64,000 nucleotides of DNA from Candidatus Bathyarchaeota archaeon (GTDB lineage Archaea; Thermoproteota; Bathyarchaeia; Bathyarchaeales; Bathycorpusculaceae). The translations under genes and the position numbers were made by a program. This document shows, one piece after another, positions 15,945-24,577 of the stretch. Every line of letters starts with the position of its first letter. Position 1 is the first letter of the stretch. Under the pieces are notes generated by a model. The model searched no databases. It was not told the origin of the DNA and saw nothing but the letters and a program-made list of their open reading frames with translations. The stretch covers positions 62,001 through 126,000 of the forward strand of contig JAOZIE010000012.1 in NCBI GenBank assembly GCA_026014485.1. The letters are read 5' to 3'.

Positions 15945-16808
15945 TTATGCTTTGGGTTTTGCTTGTTCTACTGCGTTGTTTAAGCTTGCCATTTCGGCGT
16001 TTGCACGGCGAATCAGGTCCGCAATTGTATCTTTGGTTACGATGCCAGCGCTGACTGAAAGTGCAGTAGCTTTCTGATGGGCAACCTGCAGAAGTGACTC
16101 AATTGTGTCCGCTGAAGGATACGCAAGACCCAACGCCAAAGCAAAAGCGTCAGATTGACTCTCCAAAAGGCTCTTACGTGTGGCTTCAACATCAACGCGC
16201 AACTGTTCCTCCAAAACCATTAAGCCTTCATCGTAGGCAGCACGCATTGAAAGCCCAGCCTCAACCGCTTTAATGCCAAGCTTTGACAGAACACTGGCAA
16301 GGCGCTCGTTGATGGCTTCGCCCTTGCGGACAACCAAAGTGTCCTTAGCAACCCAGACGCTGCCAGACTCGATTCGAGTAGGCAAACCTACACCGTTAAG
16401 CTGGCTGATTATTGGCCCAGGAGGCTGCCCAGTGTTTCCCTGAGGAACAACCACATCCATCGCGGCGATGTCACCCGATTTAGCCGTGGTTTTCACCTTG
16501 CCCTTCTCGAGCATAAGCGCCAACTTGAACGGGTTAAGATTCGTGAACAACAAAATGTTCGAACCATCTAAATAGGGCTCAAGCTTCTTGAGGTCTTCTC
16601 GGTCCAGATTTTCGATGGCGAGTTTCATCAACGTATTTTTCATGACACGTAAATTCACTTGTCCCTGCAGACTCTTCTTCAACTCTTGAAGTTGAGTTGC
16701 ACGGACCTTCTGCAAGCTGGCTACACCGATGGACTTGTACGCGACAAGCCACTTCTTGATTTCTTCAACTTCGCCAGCTTTTTCCTGTAACACGATCTGA
16801 GACGGCAT
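15945..16808 (-). CDS. rpl10: ribosomal protein L10 (P0), short C-terminus
   Basis: The 287-aa protein matches archaeal L10/P0: an N-terminal rRNA-binding domain with NLRVMKNTLMKLAIE, the archaeal insertion domain (KSGDIAAMDVVVPQGNTG, QLNGVGLPTRIESGSV), and long C-terminal helices that carry L12 dimers. Archaeal L10 usually ends with an acidic tail and a GLGxLF-like motif shared with L12. This one stops at NNAVEQAKPKA without it. It closes the secE-spt5-rpl11-rpl1-rpl10 unit, 18 bases after rpl1. Confidence 0.92.
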   Translation of the reverse strand: MPSQIVLQEKAGEVEEIKKWLVAYKSIGVASLQKVRATQLQELKKSLQGQVNLRVMKNTLMKLAIENLDREDLKKLEPYLDGSNILLFTNLNPFKLALMLEKGKVKTTAKSGDIAAMDVVVPQGNTGQPPGPIISQLNGVGLPTRIESGSVWVAKDTLVVRKGEAINERLASVLSKLGIKAVEAGLSMRAAYDEGLMVLEEQLRVDVEATRKSLLESQSDAFALALGLAYPSADTIESLLQVAHQKATALSVSAGIVTKDTIADLIRRANAEMASLNNAVEQAKPKA

Positions 16809-16826
16809 ACAAATTTCACTCTCAAC

Positions 16827-17477
16827 TTAAGGTTTAATCTTCACAGGACTACCCATAGAAGTCTTAATGAAGGCAACATCAACGTTTTTAAGCCCACGCT
16901 TTAGCTTGCCCTCCAAAACACGGAGAACAGCCAAAATGTTATCGGTCAAATCTTCATCCGACTGATCCACGGTACCGATACTCATTTGGATAACAGGTTG
17001 ATTGCGCATACGCACCAACACAGTCTTGCGGTACTTGCTAATTAAAGCCTCAATATCAGCGTTCGGAGGAATAGGAATAGGCATTTTCCCTCTGGGACCC
17101 AAAGCAGGACCTAAAACTTTACCGACAGTAGGCATCAACGGAGCTTCAGAAATGAAAACATCAAACCCGCTGGCTATCTTACGCAAATCCTTCTTTTTGC
17201 CAGCCAAAGCCTCAAGGTCAGCACGCTCAACAACGTTATCAACGTTTGCACGCCTCGCTTTAAAAGCTAACTCGCCAGTAGCGATAACGCAGATTTTGTT
17301 GGGTTTAGCTGAAACGTGAGGAAGCTCAACAACCTCAGTGATTTTGCCTTCAGGAGCCTTCATGTCGATTTCTTTGATGTCCAGAATGAAGTCTACAGTC
17401 TGGTTGAATTTTTTCTGCCCAGATTTGGCTTTTGCCTCTTTCACAGCATCTAACAGGGTTTTCTTGTCTAAGGGCAT
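16827..17477 (-). CDS. rpl1: ribosomal protein L1
   Basis: The 216-aa protein is a full-length L1: KKFNQTVDFILDIKEID at the start, FDVFISEAPLMPTVGKVLGP, LGPRGKMPIPIPP and the C-terminal KTSMGSPVKI. It binds 23S rRNA at the L1 stalk and often controls its own mRNA. A TATA box and a GAGG site (17485-17488) directly upstream suggest a second promoter inside the operon. Confidence 0.95.
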   Translation of the reverse strand: MPLDKKTLLDAVKEAKAKSGQKKFNQTVDFILDIKEIDMKAPEGKITEVVELPHVSAKPNKICVIATGELAFKARRANVDNVVERADLEALAGKKKDLRKIASGFDVFISEAPLMPTVGKVLGPALGPRGKMPIPIPPNADIEALISKYRKTVLVRMRNQPVIQMSIGTVDQSDEDLTDNILAVLRVLEGKLKRGLKNVDVAFIKTSMGSPVKIKP

Positions 17478-17512
17478 TTCGAAGCCTCGTAATCAAACTG
17501 GATTAGTTTTGG

Positions 17513-17520
17513 ATTATAAA
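17513..17520 (-). promoter_or_regulatory. TATA box upstream of rpl1
   Basis: On the minus strand TTTATAAT lies 36-43 bases before the rpl1 ATG, predicting a transcript starting near 17489 with a leader of about a dozen bases. It falls in the 55-base gap between rpl11 and rpl1, so it would be an internal promoter. Confidence 0.55.
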
Positions 17521-17532
17521 TATATTCGCTTA

Positions 17533-18024
17533 TTATTCGTTGCTGCTGAATATCTCGTCGTACGTTCCGTCGTCAACTTCCTTTTGGACATCACGCGGAT
17601 CTTTGCCTTCAACGGTGACACCTAAACTCACGCAGGTCCCCATCATCTCTTTAGCAGCACCCTTCAGCGTACTCGCCAAAAGCTCAGGTCGCTTAATCTT
17701 GGCAATACGCACAATTTGCTCCACGGTCAAATCGCCGATTTTAACAGAGTTGGGTGTTCCAGAGCCTTTCTCCACTTTCAGTTCTGCCACAAGCAAAGCT
17801 GAAGCGGTTGGAGTTCCCACGGTAACCTCGAAGGATTTGTCTTCGGTGTTCACGGAGATTTTCACGGGAACCTTCATTCCAGCGTAATCTTTGGTAAGCT
17901 CGTTGATTTTGGTTACGACAGCCATGATGTTTATGCCCAGTGGGCCAAGAGCGGGACCAAGTGGAGGTCCAGCGGTTGCTTGTCCACCAGCCACAAGCAG
18001 TTCAACAGTTTTCATTTCAACCAT
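17533..18024 (-). CDS. rpl11: ribosomal protein L11
   Basis: The 163-aa protein has the L11 signature LLVAGGQATAGPPLGPALGP, the VKISVNTEDKSFEV segment and the C-terminal rRNA-binding domain (KIGDLTVEQIVRIAKIK, ending near GTCVSLGVTVEGKDP). It belongs to the GTPase-associated centre. The start overlaps the Spt5 stop as TAATG, showing translational coupling. Confidence 0.95.
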   Translation of the reverse strand: MVEMKTVELLVAGGQATAGPPLGPALGPLGINIMAVVTKINELTKDYAGMKVPVKISVNTEDKSFEVTVGTPTASALLVAELKVEKGSGTPNSVKIGDLTVEQIVRIAKIKRPELLASTLKGAAKEMMGTCVSLGVTVEGKDPRDVQKEVDDGTYDEIFSSNE

Positions 18025-18506
18025 TATTCTTCACTTCTTTTTCCTTTTTCAATCAGCTTTACGTAATCTGAGTGAACTGTGATGGGCAAAGTAAACGTTG
18101 CTTCCAGCAACTCTAAGGTTACTTCGCCTTTGGATTTGTCGATGCGGGTAATTTTAGCGCGCATACCCTTGAAGGGTCCACCAGTGATTTCCACCACGTC
18201 GTCTTCGCCCAGATCTTCGATGACGGGTTTGCGGACGATGTAGCGTTCAATTTCGTTGAAGCTGACCAAACCGGGAATTCGGCTTCGCACGTGCCGTACA
18301 CCCGCGATTGCTTCCTCCACAAGATGTGGACCATCAGCTTCCATGAACACGTAACCTTTAAGGGTGTCGGGAACAAGGATGGCTTTTATGGGGATTTTCT
18401 CCATTTCAATTTTGGCGGACAGAAGCCTAGCTACGTTTTTCTCTTGACCAGTGGTGGTTTTAACAGCGAAAATTTTGGTTTGAAACTGTTCTTCTTTTTT
18501 TTCCAT
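18024..18506 (-). CDS. spt5: transcription elongation factor Spt5 (NusG homologue)
   Basis: The 160-aa protein has an N-terminal NGN domain (KIFAVKTTTGQEKNVARLL to about residue 95) and a C-terminal KOW domain (DVVEITGGPFKGMRAKITRID). With Spt4 it binds RNA polymerase and keeps it processive. Gene order secE-spt5-rpl11 is the standard archaeal one. It starts 29 bases after secE. Confidence 0.95.
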   Translation of the reverse strand: MEKKEEQFQTKIFAVKTTTGQEKNVARLLSAKIEMEKIPIKAILVPDTLKGYVFMEADGPHLVEEAIAGVRHVRSRIPGLVSFNEIERYIVRKPVIEDLGEDDVVEITGGPFKGMRAKITRIDKSKGEVTLELLEATFTLPITVHSDYVKLIEKGKRSEE

Positions 18507-18535
18507 TACTCGTGCCTTCTATGCTGCACCGCGGG

Positions 18536-18703
18536 TCAGCTAATTATTTCAACAGCGATTAATCGGATGACAAAGCCGATTAAACCAATTGCACCTATAC
18601 CTAAGAAGCTGATTTTGACGGATAGCCACAGCTCATCTCTGTCTGGTTTCTGAGACAGCTTTAAGGTTCTGGATGCCTGTTCTAGCCATGAACGTATTCC
18701 CAT
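18536..18703 (-). CDS. secE: SecE (Sec61 gamma) protein translocase subunit
   Basis: A 55-aa gene encodes an amphipathic N-terminal helix (SWLEQASRTLKLSQKPDRDELW) and a single C-terminal transmembrane helix (IGAIGLIGFVIRLIAVEII). This is the compact archaeal SecE/Sec61-gamma layout; the protein clamps the SecY channel. It is the first gene of the spt5-ribosomal operon. A TATA-like TTTATTAT lies about 35 bases upstream on the minus strand. The usual ftsZ upstream neighbour is absent. Confidence 0.9.
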   Translation of the reverse strand: MGIRSWLEQASRTLKLSQKPDRDELWLSVKISFLGIGAIGLIGFVIRLIAVEIIS

Positions 18704-18814
18704 ATTAACCGCACACTCAAGATTTCACTTAGCCATAATAAACATTACTGTAACGATTTAGGCTTCCAAGATTTGACTCTGTTGCCGCTACAAGCTTTGG
18801 CTTAATGCGGTGTA

Positions 18815-19639
18815 TTAAACTTTCCTTGTCGACAAACCAGACTGCTGAAGGTCCGCTAAGAGTTTAGGTTTATCTTGGCTCCGTATACCTTTCCAATCCA
18901 GCACCACACTGTCTACAGGCTCCAAAGTCCGCTCTGCCAGTTGCCTCAAAAGCGCGCCATCTACAGCGGAAACCGCGTATTTGGGCACCATATGACCAAA
19001 CACTACTTCGCCCTCCAGAGCCATCTTTGTAAATTTATGATTGTAGTGGGTTCCGCCGATGCCTAAAACTGCGGGCAACGTTGAGTCGCCGAATTTAGCG
19101 ATGGCATCCATAGCGGCTTGGGCAACTACGGATGCGGCGGTTTGGTCACGCCATTGCATTTCGCTGCTGCCAAGCTCCACAAACATTGTGGGAACCTGCA
19201 GTGAAGGACCATGATGGGTACACTCAAAAGAAACAGCATAATCAAGGCGCATTTCCTGTTTAAGGCGGTTTAGGGCTTTGAGGGCATCAGCCATGGCATT
19301 TGCGGGTGAAACGGAAACGCTACGCGGCAATCCGCCAAGTTCAGCTTTGCCAAAGTTTCCAGGTGTATGCACTGAGAGCGTGGGGGTTCCGCTTTGGCTG
19401 CTGTGCCGCGAAATAAAAACCACAAGTTCTGCGTCTGCAAAGTCTGCTTGGAGGTTCTGAGCGTAAACGGACTCCTCGGAGAGCGTGACGAAGTCAACGT
19501 GTTTTCCGCTGATTTGGGCTTGATATAGGGGGTTTTCTTGGTAGGTCTGGTTTGTTTTTGTGAAGGGATAACGCTGCAGGACCTGTTGGGCTATGTTTTT
19601 TCCTGCGATGTCGCATGTGGAGTGAACAAGCAGAATCAT
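18815..19639 (-). CDS. dtdA: D-aminoacyl-tRNA deacylase (DTD2/GEK1 type)
   Basis: The 274-aa enzyme has the archaeal/plant DTD2 motifs: VVFISRHSSQSGTPTLSVHTPGNFG, FECTHHGPSLQVPTMFVELGSSE and IGGTHYNHKFT, which hold the metal- and tRNA-binding His residues. It removes D-amino acids (and aldehyde adducts) wrongly attached to tRNA. Length is normal. It is divergent from the carbamoyltransferase gene. Confidence 0.92.
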   Translation of the reverse strand: MILLVHSTCDIAGKNIAQQVLQRYPFTKTNQTYQENPLYQAQISGKHVDFVTLSEESVYAQNLQADFADAELVVFISRHSSQSGTPTLSVHTPGNFGKAELGGLPRSVSVSPANAMADALKALNRLKQEMRLDYAVSFECTHHGPSLQVPTMFVELGSSEMQWRDQTAASVVAQAAMDAIAKFGDSTLPAVLGIGGTHYNHKFTKMALEGEVVFGHMVPKYAVSAVDGALLRQLAERTLEPVDSVVLDWKGIRSQDKPKLLADLQQSGLSTRKV

Positions 19640-19746
19640 CCAGATTGCACTTCCAAAGGAAAGTGTATTATGCAGAGAAAAAGGTTTCCCGTAAAGCTTA
19701 ATTGCCGAGTTCCGCTTTCACCCTTTGTCTGCGGAGGCAAAAAGGT

Positions 19747-20664
19747 ATGCATCTGATGAACTTTAAAGAATTATCCAGCCGAGAACTCAACAAGTTAGTC
19801 GACGACGCCATCGAAATCAAGCATAACCCAGAGAAATTCGAGAAAGCCTTGGAGCAGAAGTCTTTGGCTTTGGTTTTCCAGAAAACCAGCACGCGCACAC
19901 GTGTTTCTTTTGAGGTTGCAATGACGCAGTTGGGTGGACACGCGCTGTTCATTGATTGGCGGACTACGAATTTTGGGTTGGCAGACCTTGGGGATGAGGT
20001 GCAGTATCTTTCGCGTAACGTTGACGGAATCATGGCGCGTTTGATGCGTAACGCGGATTTGCAGAAGATGATGCAGGCATCCAAGGTTCCAGTCATAAAC
20101 GGCTGCGACGAAATGTATCATCCAAGCCAATGCCTTGCCGATTTAATCACCATCAAAGAGAAAAAAGGCGCATTGAAGGGCGCAAAACTCGTGTACATTG
20201 GCATCCACAACAACGTCTGCAACTCCTTGATTGAAGGCTGCACAAAAACAGGCGTCCAGTTGACGACGGTTACGCCGATTTTCAACGATGCTTCTCGCGA
20301 CGAGGAACTGTTAGAAGAAGCAAAAAGAACAGGGTTATGGACGCAATCTTTAGACGTTAAAGAAGCAGTTGCGGATGCGGATTTTGTTTACACTGACACG
20401 TGGGTTGACATGGAGTTCTTCACGGATGCAAAATTCGTTGAAGAAAAGAAAAAACGCATCGAACAGATGATGCCCTACCAAATCAACCCTGAACTGCTCA
20501 AAGCCAGCAACGCATACATCATGCATGACATGCCGATACACAGAGGATACGAAATAGCAGCAGAAGCCATTGAAAACCAGAAATCAATCATCTACGAGCA
20601 AGCAGAAAACAGGCTATACTCAGCAAAGGCAATTCTTCTCAAATTGTTGACACAGACAGATTAA
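19747..20664 (+). CDS. ornithine carbamoyltransferase-like enzyme with altered substrate motifs
   Basis: The 305-aa protein has the carbamoyl-phosphate site (FQKTSTRTRVSFE) and YHPSQCLADL of transcarbamylases, and ends with the OTC-like YEQAENRLYSAKAILLKLL. The two motifs that contact ornithine differ, however: the SMG loop reads TDTWVDMEFF and the HCLP motif reads HDMPIHRGYEI. It may therefore use another amino-acid or amine acceptor. The ATG 19747 has GGAGG nine bases upstream; longer in-frame starts lack support. No arginine-pathway genes are nearby. Confidence 0.8.
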   Translation: MHLMNFKELSSRELNKLVDDAIEIKHNPEKFEKALEQKSLALVFQKTSTRTRVSFEVAMTQLGGHALFIDWRTTNFGLADLGDEVQYLSRNVDGIMARLMRNADLQKMMQASKVPVINGCDEMYHPSQCLADLITIKEKKGALKGAKLVYIGIHNNVCNSLIEGCTKTGVQLTTVTPIFNDASRDEELLEEAKRTGLWTQSLDVKEAVADADFVYTDTWVDMEFFTDAKFVEEKKKRIEQMMPYQINPELLKASNAYIMHDMPIHRGYEIAAEAIENQKSIIYEQAENRLYSAKAILLKLLTQTD

Positions 20665-20823
20665 CTTGTGAAAAGCTTGCAGCCTCAAAGCTTTCGATTA
20701 CAGCTTAAAAGGACCTGTTTTGTTTCTAACCACGAAAGATTTTAAAGGCCTACGTTATTAATTTTCTAAGCTAACAGTGCACCGCTTAAGCAATGTAGCC
20801 AAATAGAGGGGGATTGAGAAACA

Positions 20824-21636
20824 ATTAAGAAACTATACTTAGTGACCTTCGTTGTCATCATTGTGGTTAGTTTATTGGCAGTTGCGATATTTTTGCCTCC
20901 TGCACTTCAAAAACCATCGGAAGAACCAAGAACCAGAGACCTGCAAGAGGCAACTGCGGATGCCATCAGCTTTTTGAAGGGGACATACCAGCCAGATGCC
21001 CTGTTGATGCTTGATGTGATGTATAGGCGCTTTGGAATCGGAGAGTTTTCTGGCGCATTAACACGCTATGACCAAGTTATGGCGGCTAACCCTGATGATG
21101 CTCCTGTTATGCGTGTGCTTCGCCGCATCGCCGTTCATGATAACCCGTTGCAGGAGGGCGATTTAAACAGGGTAAGCGGCGAGCTAGACCTCATCATTGT
21201 GCCCGCATTGTACTGCGACATAAATGGAACACCAGACTACTACCCTGAATTACTAAACACTGCAGCAGACAGAGGAACATACTATTTGACGCATGTACTA
21301 CTGGCAAGCATCTGGATGCAGGAAAACGGCTGCGAATTCCCAATGCCGCTTGAAAACGTTTACAGCGCCACCGCAGCGCTGATTAGCGACTCTAAAGTGA
21401 TTAACGACTTAAAGCTTGAAGCCGCCGCATTTCTCTATCTTGCAGGGCAAGGTTCACGCGTCAGCGAAAGCTTCATCAACCGAGTAATCGAATTACAAGC
21501 TGCCGACGGAGGCTGGCAGATTTCCAGCGACGCCCCAGGCAGCTCATTCTGGCACGCCACCGTCCTTGGACTAATGCTGCTGCTACATGTAGAGCACCCC
21601 TCCAACGCGTACCCACAGATGCTTGCTCCCGCATAG
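20824..21636 (+). CDS. secreted alpha-toroid (terpenoid-cyclase-like) protein, possible ATT start
   Basis: The 270-aa reading starts IKKLYLVTFVVIIVVSLLAV, a normal signal anchor only if translation begins at ATT 20824; the first standard start, GTG 20842, would drop the Lys pair. A GAGGGGGA site lies about ten bases before the ATT. The mature part is helical and carries VIELQAADGGWQISSD, the DGGW repeat motif of squalene-cyclase/prenyltransferase alpha-alpha toroids. No catalytic residues can be assigned; it is probably a cell-surface protein. Confidence 0.6.
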   Translation: MKKLYLVTFVVIIVVSLLAVAIFLPPALQKPSEEPRTRDLQEATADAISFLKGTYQPDALLMLDVMYRRFGIGEFSGALTRYDQVMAANPDDAPVMRVLRRIAVHDNPLQEGDLNRVSGELDLIIVPALYCDINGTPDYYPELLNTAADRGTYYLTHVLLASIWMQENGCEFPMPLENVYSATAALISDSKVINDLKLEAAAFLYLAGQGSRVSESFINRVIELQAADGGWQISSDAPGSSFWHATVLGLMLLLHVEHPSNAYPQMLAPA

Positions 21637-21706
21637 GGAAAAATGCGTTTCCCGCTTTTGGCAAGGCGTTAGGGGTGTACTTTGTAGTCAACAAAAAGGA
21701 AAAGGG

Positions 21707-23065
21707 TTAGAGTTGCTTGACGGTTTGGACGTATTTGTCAGCGTCAAATTTCCGTTTTAACCCATTCGCGTTCATATACCGCACCATACCAAACACTGGG
21801 CGTTCCCGCCATGGACGGTCATGCTTACCAAAACACCACGCCACGCCTGTGTAGCCGTTGGGGTCTCTGCCGTCAAGTTCATACTTATCATTCAGAAACA
21901 GAGCCACATCAAATGCTTCGGGGGCTGTTTTGGTCCACTCCAAAATTTTCTTTCCCCAATACATACGCATGTAACCGTGCATTTTCCCCGTTAGGCGCAT
22001 TTGGGTTTGGGCAGCGTTCCAGTAGGGGTCATGGGTTTGAGCGTTTTCCAGCGCCTCAAGGCTGTAGTCATACTCGCGTGCGTCTGCTTGATGCTTAGTC
22101 AAGGTTAGCTTAGCCCAGTTAGGCAACCCCGCAAAGGAGTCATAATTGCCGCTGAAGTAAACGTAGTTTAGGGCTAATTCGCGTCTGACGATGAGTTCCT
22201 CAAGAAAGGCGTCCTTAGCTTCGGCAGGGGCATTTGCGTCTGAAACTTGGGCGGCAACGGGAACTGGCGAGATTTGCCCAAAATGCAGATAGGGACTCAG
22301 GTTAGAGGTGAAGTCAACGGTTGGGTCATTTCGGGACGCAGGGTAACCGGCTAACTTGTTTTGCAAATAGTCATCAAGCCGCTTCTCTGCTTGGCTACTG
22401 CCACCTTGAAAGCCCTTTGCTTTACACACTGACGCATCCACGCCTAAACGGGAAACGGCAGCGTCAACATCGGCTAAATCCACAGAATCAAACCGTAAAC
22501 CCAGCGAACTCCGCTTGGGCATATTACGCTCAGGTACCTGCAGGAAGCGGCTGCGGTTTTTATGAATTTTCGGTCGCAACGTAGCTGCAGAGTACTCCTC
22601 CTTGTTGGAAGCGACCTCAACAGGAACCACAACATTGTCCTCCACCTGAACCAACGGAACCCGCATTTGAGCAGCGGCAAAACTGCGCCACCGCCTAAGT
22701 ATCTTTAGGTATCCCCTGTCAGTAACGGTGAGGCAGGCGTCTTCTGAGAGGGCAACCGCCCCCAATTCAGGAGATACGTTTTGAACGACCAGTTTCACGC
22801 CGACGCTTTTAAGTTCCGCTTCCACATCGCGCATGCCCTCAAGCATGAAAGTGTAGTGCCGCAGATTGGCTTTTGGAAAACGAGGCGTTAACCCAAAAAA
22901 CGTCACCAGCGGCTTTTCCAGTTTATTAGCCCACGAAACAGCGTATTCCAATGCCATGTTGCAGTTGGTTCGCTGCGAGGACTGCATCCAGTAGAGAACG
23001 TAGCGTTTGTCGGCTACGTCGGCGGCGTTGAGGCGGGTTACACGTTCCTCAGGTAAAACAAACAT
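21707..23065 (-). CDS. phr: class II CPD photolyase
   Basis: The 452-aa protein matches class II deoxyribodipyrimidine photolyases: VLYWMQSSQRTNCNMALEYA at the start, FLEELIVRRELALNYVYF, KMHGYMRMYWGKKILEW and NDKYELDGRDPNGYTGVAWCFGKHDRPW in the FAD-binding part. It repairs cyclobutane pyrimidine dimers using light. Its presence implies exposure to light at some stage. It is followed on the same strand, 20 bases upstream, by a flavin split-barrel gene. Confidence 0.93.
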   Translation of the reverse strand: MFVLPEERVTRLNAADVADKRYVLYWMQSSQRTNCNMALEYAVSWANKLEKPLVTFFGLTPRFPKANLRHYTFMLEGMRDVEAELKSVGVKLVVQNVSPELGAVALSEDACLTVTDRGYLKILRRWRSFAAAQMRVPLVQVEDNVVVPVEVASNKEEYSAATLRPKIHKNRSRFLQVPERNMPKRSSLGLRFDSVDLADVDAAVSRLGVDASVCKAKGFQGGSSQAEKRLDDYLQNKLAGYPASRNDPTVDFTSNLSPYLHFGQISPVPVAAQVSDANAPAEAKDAFLEELIVRRELALNYVYFSGNYDSFAGLPNWAKLTLTKHQADAREYDYSLEALENAQTHDPYWNAAQTQMRLTGKMHGYMRMYWGKKILEWTKTAPEAFDVALFLNDKYELDGRDPNGYTGVAWCFGKHDRPWRERPVFGMVRYMNANGLKRKFDADKYVQTVKQL

Positions 23066-23085
23066 GTTCTGCAGTGCACCTCCGT

Positions 23086-23562
23086 TTAGGGCGACTTTAA
23101 CCCGACAACGTCGGCTACATCAACAAGCTTAACGATTATCTGCGAGGGCACCGAATTCAAAGACGGCCAAGCAGAACCTGCAGGGAGCCCGTGAGCAGCA
23201 AGAAAATTAGGCGACAACCCCTTCTCCTTGGCGACCTGAACCATTCGCTTAACGGCTGCGGTTTTCTCTTCCAAATCCACGACTACCTGCAGGTTGCCAA
23301 CTAACGTGACGAAACTGTACTGGGCAAGGTCAAGCGTATACTGTTCAACTTCTACACAGACGCGGCTGTCCTCTTTGAGCAGACCAAGTTTTTTGCCGTA
23401 TCCCGTGAAGTGAAAGTAGAGGGCGCCTTTGAGGAAGGCGTATTGGAAGGGTGCAATGTAGGGGGCAGGTTCCCCGTTGAAGGCGATGCGGCACAAAAAC
23501 TGCTCCGAAAGCAACTGGTCAATTTCAGGTTTAGTCATCTTCGGCAACTTTACAGAAACCAA
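23086..23562 (-). CDS. pyridoxamine 5'-phosphate oxidase-like flavin-binding protein
   Basis: The 158-aa protein has a split-barrel FMN-binding look: EIDQLLSEQFLCRIAF, PYIAPFQYAFLKGALYFHFTG and the CVEVEQY strand. Members reduce or bind flavin, F420 or heme. It lies immediately upstream of the photolyase gene in the same direction and could be co-transcribed. Cofactor choice is not visible. Confidence 0.75.
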   Translation of the reverse strand: MVSVKLPKMTKPEIDQLLSEQFLCRIAFNGEPAPYIAPFQYAFLKGALYFHFTGYGKKLGLLKEDSRVCVEVEQYTLDLAQYSFVTLVGNLQVVVDLEEKTAAVKRMVQVAKEKGLSPNFLAAHGLPAGSAWPSLNSVPSQIIVKLVDVADVVGLKSP

Positions 23563-23667
23563 AAACAGACACCACCACTGAATAAGTATCTAAGAAGAAA
23601 TATTTGTAATTAACCGTTCCTTCAGCCAGCCACACATCGAGAACGCTAAGAATTCTTTGGCGGCCAG

Positions 23668-24573
23668 TTACCGTAGAATCATGTTGACGAATTTTTCGGG
23701 GTTAAACACTTCAAGATCCTTGTAGCTCTGCCCCACCCCGATGAATAAAATGGGCTTCTGCGTAATGTAGGTCACGCTGAGCGCGGCGCCGCCTTTCACG
23801 TCGGCGTCCACTTTCGTCAAAATCGTAGCGTCTACACCTACGCACTTGTTGAATTCTTCGGCTTGCTGCACTGCATCGTTGCCAGCCAGTGAATCCACCG
23901 TCAAAATGGTGAAGTCAGGCTTCACGACGCGCTTCACTTTGGACAGCTCGCTCATGAGGTTCTGGTTGGTCTGCATCCTGCCCGCGGTGTCTATTAGGAC
24001 AATGCTGGTGCCGTGGGCTTTGGCGTGGCTCACCGCGTCGAAAGCTACTGCGGCGGGGTCTGCGCCGTACTGATGCTTAATCATCTTCAGGTTCAGACGC
24101 TTCGCGTGCTCCTCCAGCTGCTCGATGCTGCCTGCACGGTAAGTATCGCTGCCTGCAAGAACCACGCTGTATTTTTTGTCTTTGAAGAACTGCGCCACCT
24201 TGGCTATGGTGGTGGTTTTTCCCGTGCCGTTTATGCCTACAAAAAGCAGGGTAAGAGGATCTTTTCTGCCGCGTTTCTCATCTGCTTTGCTGAGGAGTTC
24301 AATTTTTTTGTCGGTTAACATGACTTCCAGCAGAACCTGCCGCAGGTTTTCTTCCACGATTTTTCTGCGGTCCTCAAGCCGCTTCACCTGCACGCCCGTC
24401 AGGCGCTTTTCCAGTTCGTCACAGACTTTGTCAGCGACGGGAAAGGCAACGTCGTTTTCTGCAAGAGTCATCTTAAAATCTTCAAGCAGCGGACGCATGT
24501 TTTCAGGTTTAAGCTCAGCCGTGGTTACTTTGGTAACTAAACCTTTGAACCCAGACTTGAGCTTATCAAACAT
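23668..24573 (-). CDS. ftsY: signal recognition particle receptor FtsY
   Basis: The 301-aa GTPase has the SRP N domain (about residues 1-95) and G domain: G1 VGINGTGKTTTIAK, DTYRAGSIEQLEEHAK, G3 DTAGRMQTN, G4 TKVDAD and the closing GVGQSYKDLEVFNP. It docks SRP-ribosome complexes at the membrane. There is no long acidic A domain, as is common in archaea. It is the last gene of the operon that begins with S19e. Confidence 0.95.
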   Translation of the reverse strand: MFDKLKSGFKGLVTKVTTAELKPENMRPLLEDFKMTLAENDVAFPVADKVCDELEKRLTGVQVKRLEDRRKIVEENLRQVLLEVMLTDKKIELLSKADEKRGRKDPLTLLFVGINGTGKTTTIAKVAQFFKDKKYSVVLAGSDTYRAGSIEQLEEHAKRLNLKMIKHQYGADPAAVAFDAVSHAKAHGTSIVLIDTAGRMQTNQNLMSELSKVKRVVKPDFTILTVDSLAGNDAVQQAEEFNKCVGVDATILTKVDADVKGGAALSVTYITQKPILFIGVGQSYKDLEVFNPEKFVNMILR

Positions 24574-24577
24574 TGCG

